Assembly (NCBI RefSeq): GCF_018141445.1
Contig: NZ_CP058649.1
Coordinates: 3,119,001-3,183,000 of the forward strand
DNA length: 64,000 bases
Direction of reading: 5' to 3'
From: Vallitalea pronyensis
GTDB lineage: Bacteria; Bacillota; Clostridia; Lachnospirales; Vallitaleaceae
Shown: piece by piece, positions 27,425 through 35,567 of the stretch
Layout: every line of letters begins with the position of its first letter
How positions within the stretch are numbered: the first letter of the stretch is position 1
Program-made: the position numbers and the translations under genes
Notes under the pieces: model-generated
The model's database searches: none
What the model was told of the DNA's origin: nothing
The model's input: the letters and a program-made list of their open reading frames with translations, nothing else

Positions 27425-28492
27425 ATGCAAAGAGAGAAAGTCATAATAAAACCATATTTAACCACCATTTCCTTAGACCCAGAAAATCAAGGTACTCCTA
27501 TTCATTTTTCAGATGATTGGATTACGCCAGAACCTCTTTTTTTCCTTAGGAACCATTATCCTTATCCACCTATAACACCGGAATCCTTTAAACTTACAGT
27601 AAGTGGGGAGGTAGAAGAACCCGGATATTTTAATTATGAACAATTGTTGCAGATGCCCTCTAAAACAATTGTGTTGCCGTTAGAGTGTTCTGGCAATAAA
27701 AGAAAAGAATTTCAACCGCCTACATTTGGTACGCAATGGGATGATGGGGCCATAAGCCAAGGGGTTTGGACAGGAGTACCTCTTCGGGACTTACTTCAAT
27801 TTTCTGGCTTAAAGACATCCGCTTGTGACATTGTTTTTGAAGGGCATGATTCTGGTAAAATTGTAGGTTTAGAAGGCGACCATCCCTTTGCTAGAAGTAT
27901 ACCAATTGACGTGGCACTGCATCCAGATACCCTTATTGCTTATGCACTAAATGACAAACCCATTACGTACAAACATGGATATCCCTTACGGTTAATTGTA
28001 CCTAAGTGGTATGCCATGGCATCGGTGAAATGGCTAAAAAAAATAACAATTCTTGATGAGCCATTTGATGGTCCTTATCAAGCATTGGATTATCACTATT
28101 TTCCATATGAAGATAGTGATGAAGATAAAGTCCCTGTAACAACAATGAAGGTGAATACGATTATTCAGCAGCCCTTACCTCAATCCAGTTTAGATCCTGG
28201 TATACACCTTATCTATGGCATTGCCTGGACTGGAGAAGGTATCATTGACAAAGTTGACATTAGTTTTGATAAGGGAGCAAGCTGGCTAAAAACTAAATTA
28301 AGGCAAGACCAGAGTGAGACCTATTCATGGACCGTTTGGTCTTATATATGGGATGTGAATAAGAAAGGAAAGTATACCGTTATGGTGCGGGCAACAGACA
28401 CCACAGGTAGAGAGCAACCTGCTCACGTGACTTGGAATAGACTTGGTTATGGGTATAATGGGATATCCACCATAAATCTACAAATTGTTTAA
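27425..28492 (+). CDS. sulfite-oxidase-family molybdopterin enzyme
   Basis: A 355-aa protein. The molybdopterin domain (about residues 20-225) contains FFLRNHYPYPPITPESFKLT and VLPLECSGNKRKEF, whose Cys near residue 88 would ligate Mo. SIPIDVALHPDTLIAYALND and LRLIVPKWYAMASVKWLKKI are also conserved. The C-terminal Ig-like dimerisation domain has YGIAWTGEGIIDKVDISFD and ends near residue 350. No signal peptide or haem domain is present, so the electron acceptor is unknown. It follows an alkyl sulfatase gene, suggesting a shared sulfur-ester theme, though sulfatase releases sulfate, not sulfite. Confidence 0.88.
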   Translation: MQREKVIIKPYLTTISLDPENQGTPIHFSDDWITPEPLFFLRNHYPYPPITPESFKLTVSGEVEEPGYFNYEQLLQMPSKTIVLPLECSGNKRKEFQPPTFGTQWDDGAISQGVWTGVPLRDLLQFSGLKTSACDIVFEGHDSGKIVGLEGDHPFARSIPIDVALHPDTLIAYALNDKPITYKHGYPLRLIVPKWYAMASVKWLKKITILDEPFDGPYQALDYHYFPYEDSDEDKVPVTTMKVNTIIQQPLPQSSLDPGIHLIYGIAWTGEGIIDKVDISFDKGASWLKTKLRQDQSETYSWTVWSYIWDVNKKGKYTVMVRATDTTGREQPAHVTWNRLGYGYNGISTINLQIV

Positions 28493-28561
28493 GTGTTAAA
28501 AATCAAGATATTACGCAGGTCATTAAATGCTGATGAGGATGTATGGTTATAAAGATGGGAC

Positions 28562-28590
28562 TTGTTTTTTCCAGGCCGTTCATGTATAAT
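28562..28590 (+). promoter_or_regulatory. promoter of the bpsA-speD leader
   Basis: TTGTTT (28562-28567), a 17-base spacer and TATAAT (28585-28590). Transcription would begin near 28597, about 30 bases before a terminator-like hairpin. Confidence 0.6.
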
Positions 28591-28601
28591 AAATATGAAA
28601 T

Positions 28602-28648
28602 TGCATGAAAAAGGAATGTTTATACCGTGTTCATGCACGGTTTTTTTA
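28602..28648 (+). promoter_or_regulatory. candidate transcription attenuator upstream of bpsA-speD
   Basis: ACCGTG (28624-28629), loop TTCATG and CACGGT (28636-28641) run into seven T: an intrinsic terminator form. TGCATGAA (28602-28609) can pair perfectly with TTCATGCA (28630-28637), which uses the loop and the first bases of the terminator's right arm. The two folds exclude each other. The hairpin lies after a good promoter and before the polyamine genes, so conditional termination is plausible. It could instead be the terminator of the upstream sulfite-oxidase-like gene. Confidence 0.5.
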
Positions 28649-28769
28649 TGTAAAACTATGCGTATAAAGATCATACAGATTTGTGAACTAAAAATTATAG
28701 GAAAGTATATGTTAAGCTATAGGTGTATTCTACTTACCTATGGCTTTAATTTTATGAAGGAGGAATAAT

Positions 28770-28847
28770 ATGTTAATTGTAGCGAAAGAATATAGTGATG
28801 TAAGCATTGTTGTCATGAGAAATCAAGGAGAGCCTGTATTATTATAA
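28770..28847 (+). CDS. putative 25-aa leader peptide before bpsA
   Basis: ATG with GAAGGAGG 6 bases upstream, the best ribosome site in this stretch. It is followed by 25 codons ending EPVLL and then three in-frame stops (TAA TGA TAA). The bpsA start codon lies 12 bases after the first stop and has a poorly placed ribosome site of its own. bpsA may therefore depend on translation of this ORF. There is no signal or membrane segment. It could be a regulatory leader or the product of gene decay. Confidence 0.5.
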   Translation: MLIVAKEYSDVSIVVMRNQGEPVLL

Positions 28848-28859
28848 TGATAACGGAGA

Positions 28860-29918
28860 GTGATAAAAATTATTAATTATATAGAAGAAATCGAGAAGCA
28901 AGTATCCATAGATGAAGGTATTATGGCCATTGAGCAATTTCTTATACAAGTATATTTTGAGAACCCCATATCCAATAAAGAATTAGCTAGAAAACTATAT
29001 CTGCCTATACCACTTGTAACAGCTATTAAAAAAGAATTTATTAAGGTTGGCGTCGTCAAACAAGAACGGGGCATAACCATGACATCAAAGGGTTATGACT
29101 ATGTGGAAGACTATCTAGGGTATAGAGGGTTAGACAAGGTATTATATAATAAGCTGCTTAATCAGGCATATGACTTAGAAGATGTATTTTCAGAAGAACT
29201 ACAGATCATGGAAGATATATTTGACAATAGGCCCACTGCGGACATGCGTGTTGACCAAGCCCATTGTACCTATATAACAAGCTTAAAAAGAAGCTTGTTG
29301 GCATTACAGTATAACACCCTTATTCATAAGAAGATACTATGTGTAGGTGACGATGACCTTGTCAGTATCTCCTTAGGTCTTTTATTAAGAAAACTCTATG
29401 GTGGCACCAATCAAAGTAAATCTGAAATTCATGTCATTGACGTGGATGACCGTTACCTTGATTATATAAAAGAGATAGCTAATCAATATGGATTACCCAT
29501 TATTTGTCATAAAATGAATCTTAGACAAGCCATGGACAAGAAGCTCATAGGTAACTTTGACAGTTTTTATACGGACCCACCATACACCATAAATGGTCTG
29601 AGCTTGTTTTTATCAAGAGGAATAGCCGGTCTGAAAAAAAGGAAAGGACTTCCTATATTTTTCTCTTTTGCTCATAAGTCATACGATTATTCTTTTGATA
29701 TGATGGGTAAGTTCTACGAAATGGGGCTTAGTTTATATCGTATTATGCCAAAGTTTAATGAGTATGAAGGAGCAAGTATTATAGGGAACATAGGGCAGAT
29801 TATGATACTGAATACGACTTCTTATACTACGCCAGTTATTAAAGAAGATGCGTATTATGAGGACAACTTGTATACGAGAGAAGTAAAAAGGGGCTCAAGA
29901 GAGAAGGTGAATTCTTGA
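28860..29918 (+). CDS. bpsA: BpsA-like aminopropyltransferase (DUF43 family)
   Basis: A 352-aa member of the branched-chain polyamine synthase family. These enzymes transfer aminopropyl groups from decarboxylated AdoMet to spermidine or related acceptors. An N-terminal winged helix is at about residues 1-90. The catalytic Rossmann domain contains KILCVGDDDLVSISLGLLLR, then EIHVIDVDDRYLDYI and FDSFYTDPPYTINGLSLFL, the DxxYT-type signature of the family. The GTG start is the only suitable codon, but GGAG sits only one base before it. The gene overlaps speD by 4 bases, so the two proteins form one pathway. The acceptor polyamine is not known. Confidence 0.87.
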   Translation: MIKIINYIEEIEKQVSIDEGIMAIEQFLIQVYFENPISNKELARKLYLPIPLVTAIKKEFIKVGVVKQERGITMTSKGYDYVEDYLGYRGLDKVLYNKLLNQAYDLEDVFSEELQIMEDIFDNRPTADMRVDQAHCTYITSLKRSLLALQYNTLIHKKILCVGDDDLVSISLGLLLRKLYGGTNQSKSEIHVIDVDDRYLDYIKEIANQYGLPIICHKMNLRQAMDKKLIGNFDSFYTDPPYTINGLSLFLSRGIAGLKKRKGLPIFFSFAHKSYDYSFDMMGKFYEMGLSLYRIMPKFNEYEGASIIGNIGQIMILNTTSYTTPVIKEDAYYEDNLYTREVKRGSREKVNS

Positions 29919-30697
29919 GCAAGAAAATAAAATTACATGGATTTAATAATTTGACCAAAACCCTGGGTATTAATTTCTATGATATCTATTATGTTGAGGA
30001 AAGATGTCAAGAAGCCTATACCCATTATGTCAATGAAAAGTACAGTGCCGATAAGTTAACGGACATATTAAAAACAGTTGCAAAGAAGATTGAAGCAAAT
30101 GTGATAAACATTGCGAAACAAGATTACGAACCCCAAGGAGCAAGCGTTAATCTGCTTATAGCAGAGGGGGATAGCAGCGATCTATCCATCGATGAATCTT
30201 GTAATGGCGGTGTTATACAACCGCACTATCTGTTGGGGCACTTGGATAAAAGCCATATCACGGTCCATACTTATCCGGAAAGTCATCCTCATGGGCATCT
30301 ATATTCTGTTAGGACAGATATAGAGGTAAGTACTTGTGGTGAGATATCTGCCATTCATGCACTCAATTATTTAATGGGCATATTTCGTTCCCAAGTCATT
30401 TCGGTTGATTATCGAATAAGGGGCTTTACAAGGGATACACATGGACACAAGTGCTATCTGGATCACAAGATTAATAGCATCCAAGATTTTGTGGAAGAAT
30501 CGTATAAACAGCACTATCACATGAAGGATTCTAATTTAATCAACGAGCATTTATTTTATACCAAGATGATGTTGCATAAGTTGGATGTTGAGAAATGTCT
30601 GTTTCTTAAAGATAAAGAAATACGGGAAGAAGAAAAAGAGAGGCACGTATTGGATAGCATCCGTCAGGAAATGCAAGATATTATAGAGGCAAGATAA
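29915..30697 (+). CDS. speD: S-adenosylmethionine decarboxylase proenzyme (E. coli-type)
   Basis: A 260-aa pyruvoyl enzyme that makes the aminopropyl donor for polyamine synthesis. KLHGFNNLTKTLGINFYDIY opens the protein. The self-cleavage site is in DKSHITVHTYPESHPHG, with the Ser that becomes pyruvoyl near residue 113. FRADIEVSTCG-like DIEVSTCGEISAIHALNYL and YRIRGFTRDTHGHKCYLDH follow. The length is that of the larger E. coli class, not the short Bacillus class. TTG start with AAGGTGA upstream, overlapping the bpsA stop. Confidence 0.95.
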   Translation: MSKKIKLHGFNNLTKTLGINFYDIYYVEERCQEAYTHYVNEKYSADKLTDILKTVAKKIEANVINIAKQDYEPQGASVNLLIAEGDSSDLSIDESCNGGVIQPHYLLGHLDKSHITVHTYPESHPHGHLYSVRTDIEVSTCGEISAIHALNYLMGIFRSQVISVDYRIRGFTRDTHGHKCYLDHKINSIQDFVEESYKQHYHMKDSNLINEHLFYTKMMLHKLDVEKCLFLKDKEIREEEKERHVLDSIRQEMQDIIEAR

Positions 30698-30705
30698 AAT
30701 AAAGG

Positions 30706-30737
30706 GACATCTTAATCGTAGATTAAGATGTCTTTTT
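30706..30737 (+). terminator. terminator after speD
   Basis: Perfect 12-bp stem GACATCTTAATC (30706-30717), loop GTA, GATTAAGATGTC (30721-30732), then five T. Confidence 0.92.
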
Positions 30738-30911
30738 GTGGTTTAAAATAGGATATTAATTTTTCATAGGGATAGGAGAGCTATTAAAAATGATATCCAT
30801 AAGGATTACTAGCTATTAAGAGGATTTTATTCATCTATTTTTACAAGTTGTGAAGATGTAATATTAGCATTTTCTCAATCATATATTACAATAACTCAGA
30901 TTTTATAGGTG

Positions 30912-32195
30912 ATGTCTATCAAAAATCTTAATTTAAAGAAGTATATCATTGGACCCAATACACCTATTGAAACCACAAAGGGTTTTATCCCAAGAGTCTA
31001 CTTTAATAATTCAGCTACTACGTTAATACTAAAACCGGCAATGAAGAAGTTCTTTAACCTTCTTCCCATATATACCTATATCAACGTACCTCCTTCTAAT
31101 TCTAAGTATATTACCACAATGTATGAGGAAACCAGGAATGTGATTCTTGAAATGGTTGGTGCAGATGCCAATAGGGATGTGGCCATATTCACAAAAAATT
31201 CAACAGAGGCTATGAATGTATTGGCAGACGTATACCTTGAAGCTGACCCTGAACAAGTTGTTCTATCCACTACCATGGAACACCTTGCCAATTATCTTCC
31301 TTACAAAGCAAGGATGCAAACGGAACTTATTGCGATCGGTAAAAATGGCAATATAGATTTGGAAGACTACGTATTAAAACTTGAAAAATATCAGGGTAAA
31401 GTTAAGCTGGTAGCGGTAACAGGGGCTTCGAATATCACAGGCGTCGTTCCTCCATATTATGAGATGGCTAGACTTGCCCACCAATATGGCGCTAAGATAT
31501 TTGTTGATATTGTTCAAGTGATTCAGCATCTACCATTTACCATGAAACCTCATGGTTATGATGAACATATTGATTTTGTGGCTTTTAGTGCCCATAAAGC
31601 TTATTCAGGATTAGATGGTGGTGCACTCGTTGGGCCTTATGATGTGTTAGAGAAATATCTGCCATTAGATTTTGGTTCGGGTATCACCCAATTCATTGAT
31701 TCTTCAAAAATCATCTATGATAATCCTCCCCAAAAATATGAAACAGGATATCCTGATGTATTAGGTGTGATAACCATGAGTAAGGCGCTTCAATTCTTGA
31801 AGAAGGTTGGGTTAGATAATATTGCAAAATATGAGAGGAAACTTTATAAATATTTGTTATATAGGATGGAAGAAGTGCCAGATATCACCATATACGATAG
31901 TCATTCTCCCTTTGTACATATTCCTTACATTTCTTTTTCATTAAAAGGCATTCATTTTAAAACGGTTGCTGCTAAACTTGGTTTAGACCATGGTATTGAA
32001 ATTGGCAATGGTACATTAGGAGCTGATTTATATGTACAGTTTTTATTGGGGTTATCTAATGAAGAGGCTTATGAATGCTATAAAAGCGGTATGGGATATG
32101 GTGTTAATCGTGTAAGTTTAGGTATGTATAATACCTTTGAGGAGATTGATGTGTTTATCCATGCGCTGAAAGAAATAGCATTGAGCACCCGTTGA
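30912..32195 (+). CDS. class V aminotransferase-fold PLP enzyme
   Basis: A 427-aa protein of the cysteine desulfurase/isopenicillin-epimerase superfamily. VYFNNSATTLILKPAMKKFF opens the fold and FTKNSTEAMNVLADVYL holds the phosphate-binding region. The Schiff-base Lys is in VAFSAHKAYSGLDGGALVG, near residue 229. GYGVNRVSLGMYNTFEEIDV is the C-terminal motif. In SufS-type enzymes a catalytic Cys sits before the C-terminal segment; the matching stretch here (GIEIGNGTLGADLYVQFLLG) has none, so desulfurase activity is doubtful. ATG at 30912 (ATAGGTG just before it) is preferred over GTG at 30909. Single gene with its own terminator. Confidence 0.82.
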   Translation: MSIKNLNLKKYIIGPNTPIETTKGFIPRVYFNNSATTLILKPAMKKFFNLLPIYTYINVPPSNSKYITTMYEETRNVILEMVGADANRDVAIFTKNSTEAMNVLADVYLEADPEQVVLSTTMEHLANYLPYKARMQTELIAIGKNGNIDLEDYVLKLEKYQGKVKLVAVTGASNITGVVPPYYEMARLAHQYGAKIFVDIVQVIQHLPFTMKPHGYDEHIDFVAFSAHKAYSGLDGGALVGPYDVLEKYLPLDFGSGITQFIDSSKIIYDNPPQKYETGYPDVLGVITMSKALQFLKKVGLDNIAKYERKLYKYLLYRMEEVPDITIYDSHSPFVHIPYISFSLKGIHFKTVAAKLGLDHGIEIGNGTLGADLYVQFLLGLSNEEAYECYKSGMGYGVNRVSLGMYNTFEEIDVFIHALKEIALSTR

Positions 32196-32258
32196 TATGA
32201 CTTTACAATTGCATTAGCTTTCATATACATAAAAATCATGTGGTAGTGATTTTATTAG

Positions 32259-32284
32259 ACACCTCCGAATATTTTCGGAGGTGT
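32259..32284 (+). terminator. terminator after the PLP enzyme
   Basis: ACACCTCCGAA (32259-32269) pairs perfectly with TTCGGAGGTGT (32273-32283), then TACATTTT. Confidence 0.82.
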
Positions 32285-32357
32285 TACATTTTATGGCTAT
32301 ATGCTTATCAAGAGTCGTTTTGAAATATGTAAGCATCAAAAAAAGATGAGATTTTTC

Positions 32358-32386
32358 TTGACATAAGTTAATAAATGTACTAAAAT
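32358..32386 (+). promoter_or_regulatory. promoter of the tetR-type gene
   Basis: TTGACA (32358-32363), a 17-base spacer and TAAAAT (32381-32386), close to consensus. Confidence 0.78.
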
Positions 32387-32401
32387 TATAAAAAAAGTAC
32401 A
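32376..32401. promoter_or_regulatory. candidate TetR-type operator overlapping the -10
   Basis: TGTACT (32376-32381) and AGTACA (32396-32401) form a 6-bp inverted repeat with a 14-base A/T centre that covers the -10 box. Autorepression by the regulator that follows is an inference. Confidence 0.45.
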
Positions 32402-32412
32402 GAGGTGATTTG

Positions 32413-33033
32413 ATGGATAAAGCTGAACAACGGTCGCTGAATAAGCGAAGTAAAATACTTGATAGTGCTATAGGTTTATTTTTAACGCATACGGTAAAAA
32501 AAGTAACAATGGATGATATAGCTAGACAAGCTCATGTTTCCAAGGTAACGATTTATAAGTACTTTGGTGATAAGGAATCTTTTTATGCATCCATTGGGGA
32601 GACGATTTTTGATCGATTTTATAGTAGAATAGAAAACCATCACCATGAGAAAGAAACGTTGACACAAAGAATGATTAACTGTACCCATGTATTAATTGAC
32701 TTTATTACGTCGCAAAATCTATCGCTATGTTTGGCGTTAAGTCAGTTAAATGAACAAGTAAAAAAAGAGCATGAGATGTTTAATGCAAAAATAAGAAAGA
32801 TATTAATAAGTCAAATTAAAGAAGGAAAAACATTAAAGTTAGTGCGTTCTGACCTAAGTGATGACGTAATCTATCACTATATAGATATGGGGTTAAATTA
32901 CTTTCAATGCAACCTAGAATACAGGCATAAAATAACCACAGACCTAACATTTAGCAAAGCGTTTATGACCTTCATTTGGAGTAACATTTTTATGGATTAC
33001 AGTGACTTCCAAGTGAATGGTTCATATGAGTAA
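32413..33033 (+). CDS. TetR/AcrR-family regulator
   Basis: A 206-aa regulator. The N-terminal domain reads KILDSAIGLFLTHTVKKVTM then DDIARQAHVSKVTIYKYFGD, the canonical TetR helix-turn-helix (about residues 15-60). The C-terminal ligand domain is divergent. ATG at 32413 follows AGAGGTGATTTG. The amidohydrolase gene begins 24 bases downstream on the same strand and is probably its target. Confidence 0.93.
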   Translation: MDKAEQRSLNKRSKILDSAIGLFLTHTVKKVTMDDIARQAHVSKVTIYKYFGDKESFYASIGETIFDRFYSRIENHHHEKETLTQRMINCTHVLIDFITSQNLSLCLALSQLNEQVKKEHEMFNAKIRKILISQIKEGKTLKLVRSDLSDDVIYHYIDMGLNYFQCNLEYRHKITTDLTFSKAFMTFIWSNIFMDYSDFQVNGSYE

Positions 33034-33057
33034 AATAAAAGAGCGAGGAGATAGGAC

Positions 33058-34365
33058 ATGAATAAAAGCAATTCACTGGTTATAAAAAATGTGCATTTAG
33101 TAACCATGACAGATCATAAAATCAAAAAAAATAAAACAGTTATTATAGATAATGGCATCATTAGAAGCATTAACGATAGCAATATAGATACGACAAGGTA
33201 TAAAAATGTTATGGATGGAAAAGGGAAGTATCTTATGCCAGGCTTAATTAATATGCATACACACTTAGGCGATAATCCAGATGATTTAACCTTATATCTT
33301 GTAAACGGGGTCACCACTATCAGAAATATGTGGGGATATGGAGGATTTAAGTTAAAGCATTGGTTATTTGGAATAAGAGTATTTAATCACCTTGAGTTAA
33401 AGAGAAAAATTAATAAAGGTGATATCATAGGCCCAAGAATATTCACCGCTGGACCCCTATTAGATGGAGAAAAGCCGTTTCTACCCAAATTTATGCCCCT
33501 TCGTAGTTTGAAAAACACCGATATCGTTGAAGACATTATTAAGGAACAAGTAGCCAAAGGGTATGACTTTATTAAAATATACCATATGCTTTCCATGCAG
33601 AATTTTCAAGAGATTATAAAGGCAGCAGAAAAACATCATATCCCTGTAGCGGGACATGTGCCAGATGCCGTAGGGATTAAGAAAGTCTTGGAATCAAACG
33701 TTCGATCCATTGAACATTTATATGGTTTTATTAACCCCTATCACCCAGAATCTAATGTGAAAGAAGATAATATTCAAGCCATGGCAAGTCTTGCGGCGAA
33801 GACAGGGACTTGGAATTGTCCAACCCTAGTAGCCCACGAACGTTTGGCTAATGTTAAACGACAGGAAGAATTTGAACATGAACATCAGATGAACTATGTG
33901 TCAAAAAGAAATAAAAAAGCAATGAGATTCCTAATAAAAAAATCAAATGAACTTTATGTAAAAAAGAATGTTAAAGGAAATCATGACTATATGGATAAAC
34001 TGTATCACATTATCCAAGTGTTAAAAGAAGAAGGAGCAGGTATTCTATTAGGCACGGATAAAGCGGTTCCATATGTTGTAGCTGGTTTTTCTGAACACCT
34101 TGAAATGAAATTATTAATGGATGCTGGCTTAAGTAATTATGAGGCGATCCAGGCGGCAACCATAAACGCTGCAACGTGTTTAAATCAAGAAAAAGAAATC
34201 GGAACCATAGAAATTGGTAAGAAAGCAGATTTGATTTTAACCCATGATAACCCACTATCTGACATCCATACAATATTCAACCATATGGGCGTCATTAAAA
34301 ATGGAAAATTCTACTCTAGAGAAACGTGTGATGCGCTGTTGAAAGGAATTAAGAAACCTTTGTAA
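33058..34365 (+). CDS. metal-dependent amidohydrolase (imidazolonepropionase/prolidase-like)
   Basis: A 435-aa cytosolic hydrolase. The metal ligands LMPGLINMHTHLGD lie near residue 62 and a likely carboxylated Lys in YDFIKIYHML near 173. HIPVAGHVPDAVG and IRSIEHLYGF-type His residues are near 200-225, and ILLGTDKAVPYV holds the catalytic Asp near 331. The C-terminal GTIEIGKKADLILTHDNPLS closes the beta-sandwich. Such enzymes cleave cyclic amides or dipeptides; the substrate is unknown. It probably forms an operon with the TetR regulator. Confidence 0.88.
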   Translation: MNKSNSLVIKNVHLVTMTDHKIKKNKTVIIDNGIIRSINDSNIDTTRYKNVMDGKGKYLMPGLINMHTHLGDNPDDLTLYLVNGVTTIRNMWGYGGFKLKHWLFGIRVFNHLELKRKINKGDIIGPRIFTAGPLLDGEKPFLPKFMPLRSLKNTDIVEDIIKEQVAKGYDFIKIYHMLSMQNFQEIIKAAEKHHIPVAGHVPDAVGIKKVLESNVRSIEHLYGFINPYHPESNVKEDNIQAMASLAAKTGTWNCPTLVAHERLANVKRQEEFEHEHQMNYVSKRNKKAMRFLIKKSNELYVKKNVKGNHDYMDKLYHIIQVLKEEGAGILLGTDKAVPYVVAGFSEHLEMKLLMDAGLSNYEAIQAATINAATCLNQEKEIGTIEIGKKADLILTHDNPLSDIHTIFNHMGVIKNGKFYSRETCDALLKGIKKPL

Positions 34366-34507
34366 CCCATGCGATTAATATGAAACTATAATAATTTTGA
34401 TATCCCTCAGAAATTAAGTAATAGGAACAAATGGTGAATCGCTCACTTGTCATATATAATAACACTAACAAAAATAAAGAGCCCCTTTGGGCAGTTAGGA
34501 GCATGAT

Positions 34508-35527
34508 ATGATAGGTATAATTGACTGTGGTAACACAGGCTTAACTTTTTATCTTGTGGATAAAAACGATGCGATTTTATCAAAAAGCAGAGTGAATGTA
34601 GGGGTAACACAAACAGCAAAAGATGGTCATAATGGAAGATTGAAAGCAGGTATTCTTAAAGCATTTGCATCCGTTTTAGGTGAAAGTGGTGTGGCTAAAG
34701 AAGATGTAGAGGTTATTGTAGCCTATGGTATGATTACTTCAGAAATGGGTATATTGGAAGTGCCGCATATTGTAGCACCCGTAAGTATGAAAGCATTAGC
34801 GGATCATGTTGTTGTTGTGAAAGATGAAAGCTTGTTCCCAATTGATATACCTTTGATTTTAATTCCTGGTATTAAAAATCCATTTGAGCATAGCAGCATT
34901 GAGAACATAGGAAAAGCGGATTTAATGCGAGGTGAGGAAGCGCAGGCTGCTGGTGTCTTATACACATATGACTTAGAATATCCCATTAATATACTTGAAC
35001 TTGGGTCAACCACTAAATTCATCAGTATAGATAAACAAGGTAGAATTGCTGGCAGCATAACCTCCATGAGTGGGCAAGTATATGGTGCAGTCATTCAAGA
35101 AACGTTTATTGGAAAATGCGTTAAAAGACAAGATGACACAGAGCACTATTTTTCTGAAACAATATTTAATACAGCTTTTAACTGTGTTGAAAATGGTGGA
35201 TTACTCCGAACACTATTGTTAACAAGGTTTAGTGAAATAGTATTGCCTTCTACATGGTTTGAAAGAGAATTTTTTGTAAGTAGTGCTATTGCAGCTGACG
35301 ATGTTAATGTTTTCAAAGAAGCTGAAAAAACCATGGGATTTGATGTATCTGCTGATTATGTGATGATTGGTACAGAAGATAGATGTGCTTTATATGCGTA
35401 TTTACTAAAAAATAAATTAAATCATCGTGGGGCTATTACGAAGATTACAGATAAGAGAGAAATTGATATGTTAGGCATACAAGGTGCAATAGCCATTTCG
35501 AAGGAAGTTAGCAAGAATTTTCTTTAA
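34508..35527 (+). CDS. 2-keto-3-deoxy-galactonokinase-like protein (DgoK family)
   Basis: A 339-aa sugar-kinase-like protein. The N-terminal phosphate loop is IGIIDCGNTGLTFYLVDKND. VIVAYGMITSEMGILEVPHI, LILIPGIKNPF, ADLMRGEEAQAAGVLY and NILELGSTTKFISIDKQGRI match the PF05035 DgoK pattern, in which the MRGEExQ motif is diagnostic. The expected reaction is ATP-dependent phosphorylation of a 2-keto-3-deoxy sugar acid. No aldolase or dehydratase gene is nearby, so the substrate is open. TTAGGAG lies upstream of ATG. Confidence 0.8.
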   Translation: MIGIIDCGNTGLTFYLVDKNDAILSKSRVNVGVTQTAKDGHNGRLKAGILKAFASVLGESGVAKEDVEVIVAYGMITSEMGILEVPHIVAPVSMKALADHVVVVKDESLFPIDIPLILIPGIKNPFEHSSIENIGKADLMRGEEAQAAGVLYTYDLEYPINILELGSTTKFISIDKQGRIAGSITSMSGQVYGAVIQETFIGKCVKRQDDTEHYFSETIFNTAFNCVENGGLLRTLLLTRFSEIVLPSTWFEREFFVSSAIAADDVNVFKEAEKTMGFDVSADYVMIGTEDRCALYAYLLKNKLNHRGAITKITDKREIDMLGIQGAIAISKEVSKNFL

Positions 35528-35531
35528 AAAT

Positions 35532-35567
35532 AATAGCTAAAAGTTGGACGACCAACTTTTAGCTATT
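35532..35567. terminator. bidirectional terminator between the DgoK-like and AraC-type genes
   Basis: AATAGCTAAAAGTTGG (35532-35547), loop ACGA, perfect complement at 35552-35567, with A/T tracts on both sides. The minus-strand gene's stop codon lies inside the stem. Confidence 0.92.

Noticed and set aside
28562-28768. 68-codon open frame upstream of bpsA
   Set aside because: No ribosome site, it crosses the hairpin terminator and promoter, and its composition is not protein-like. The shorter ORF at 28770 is better supported.
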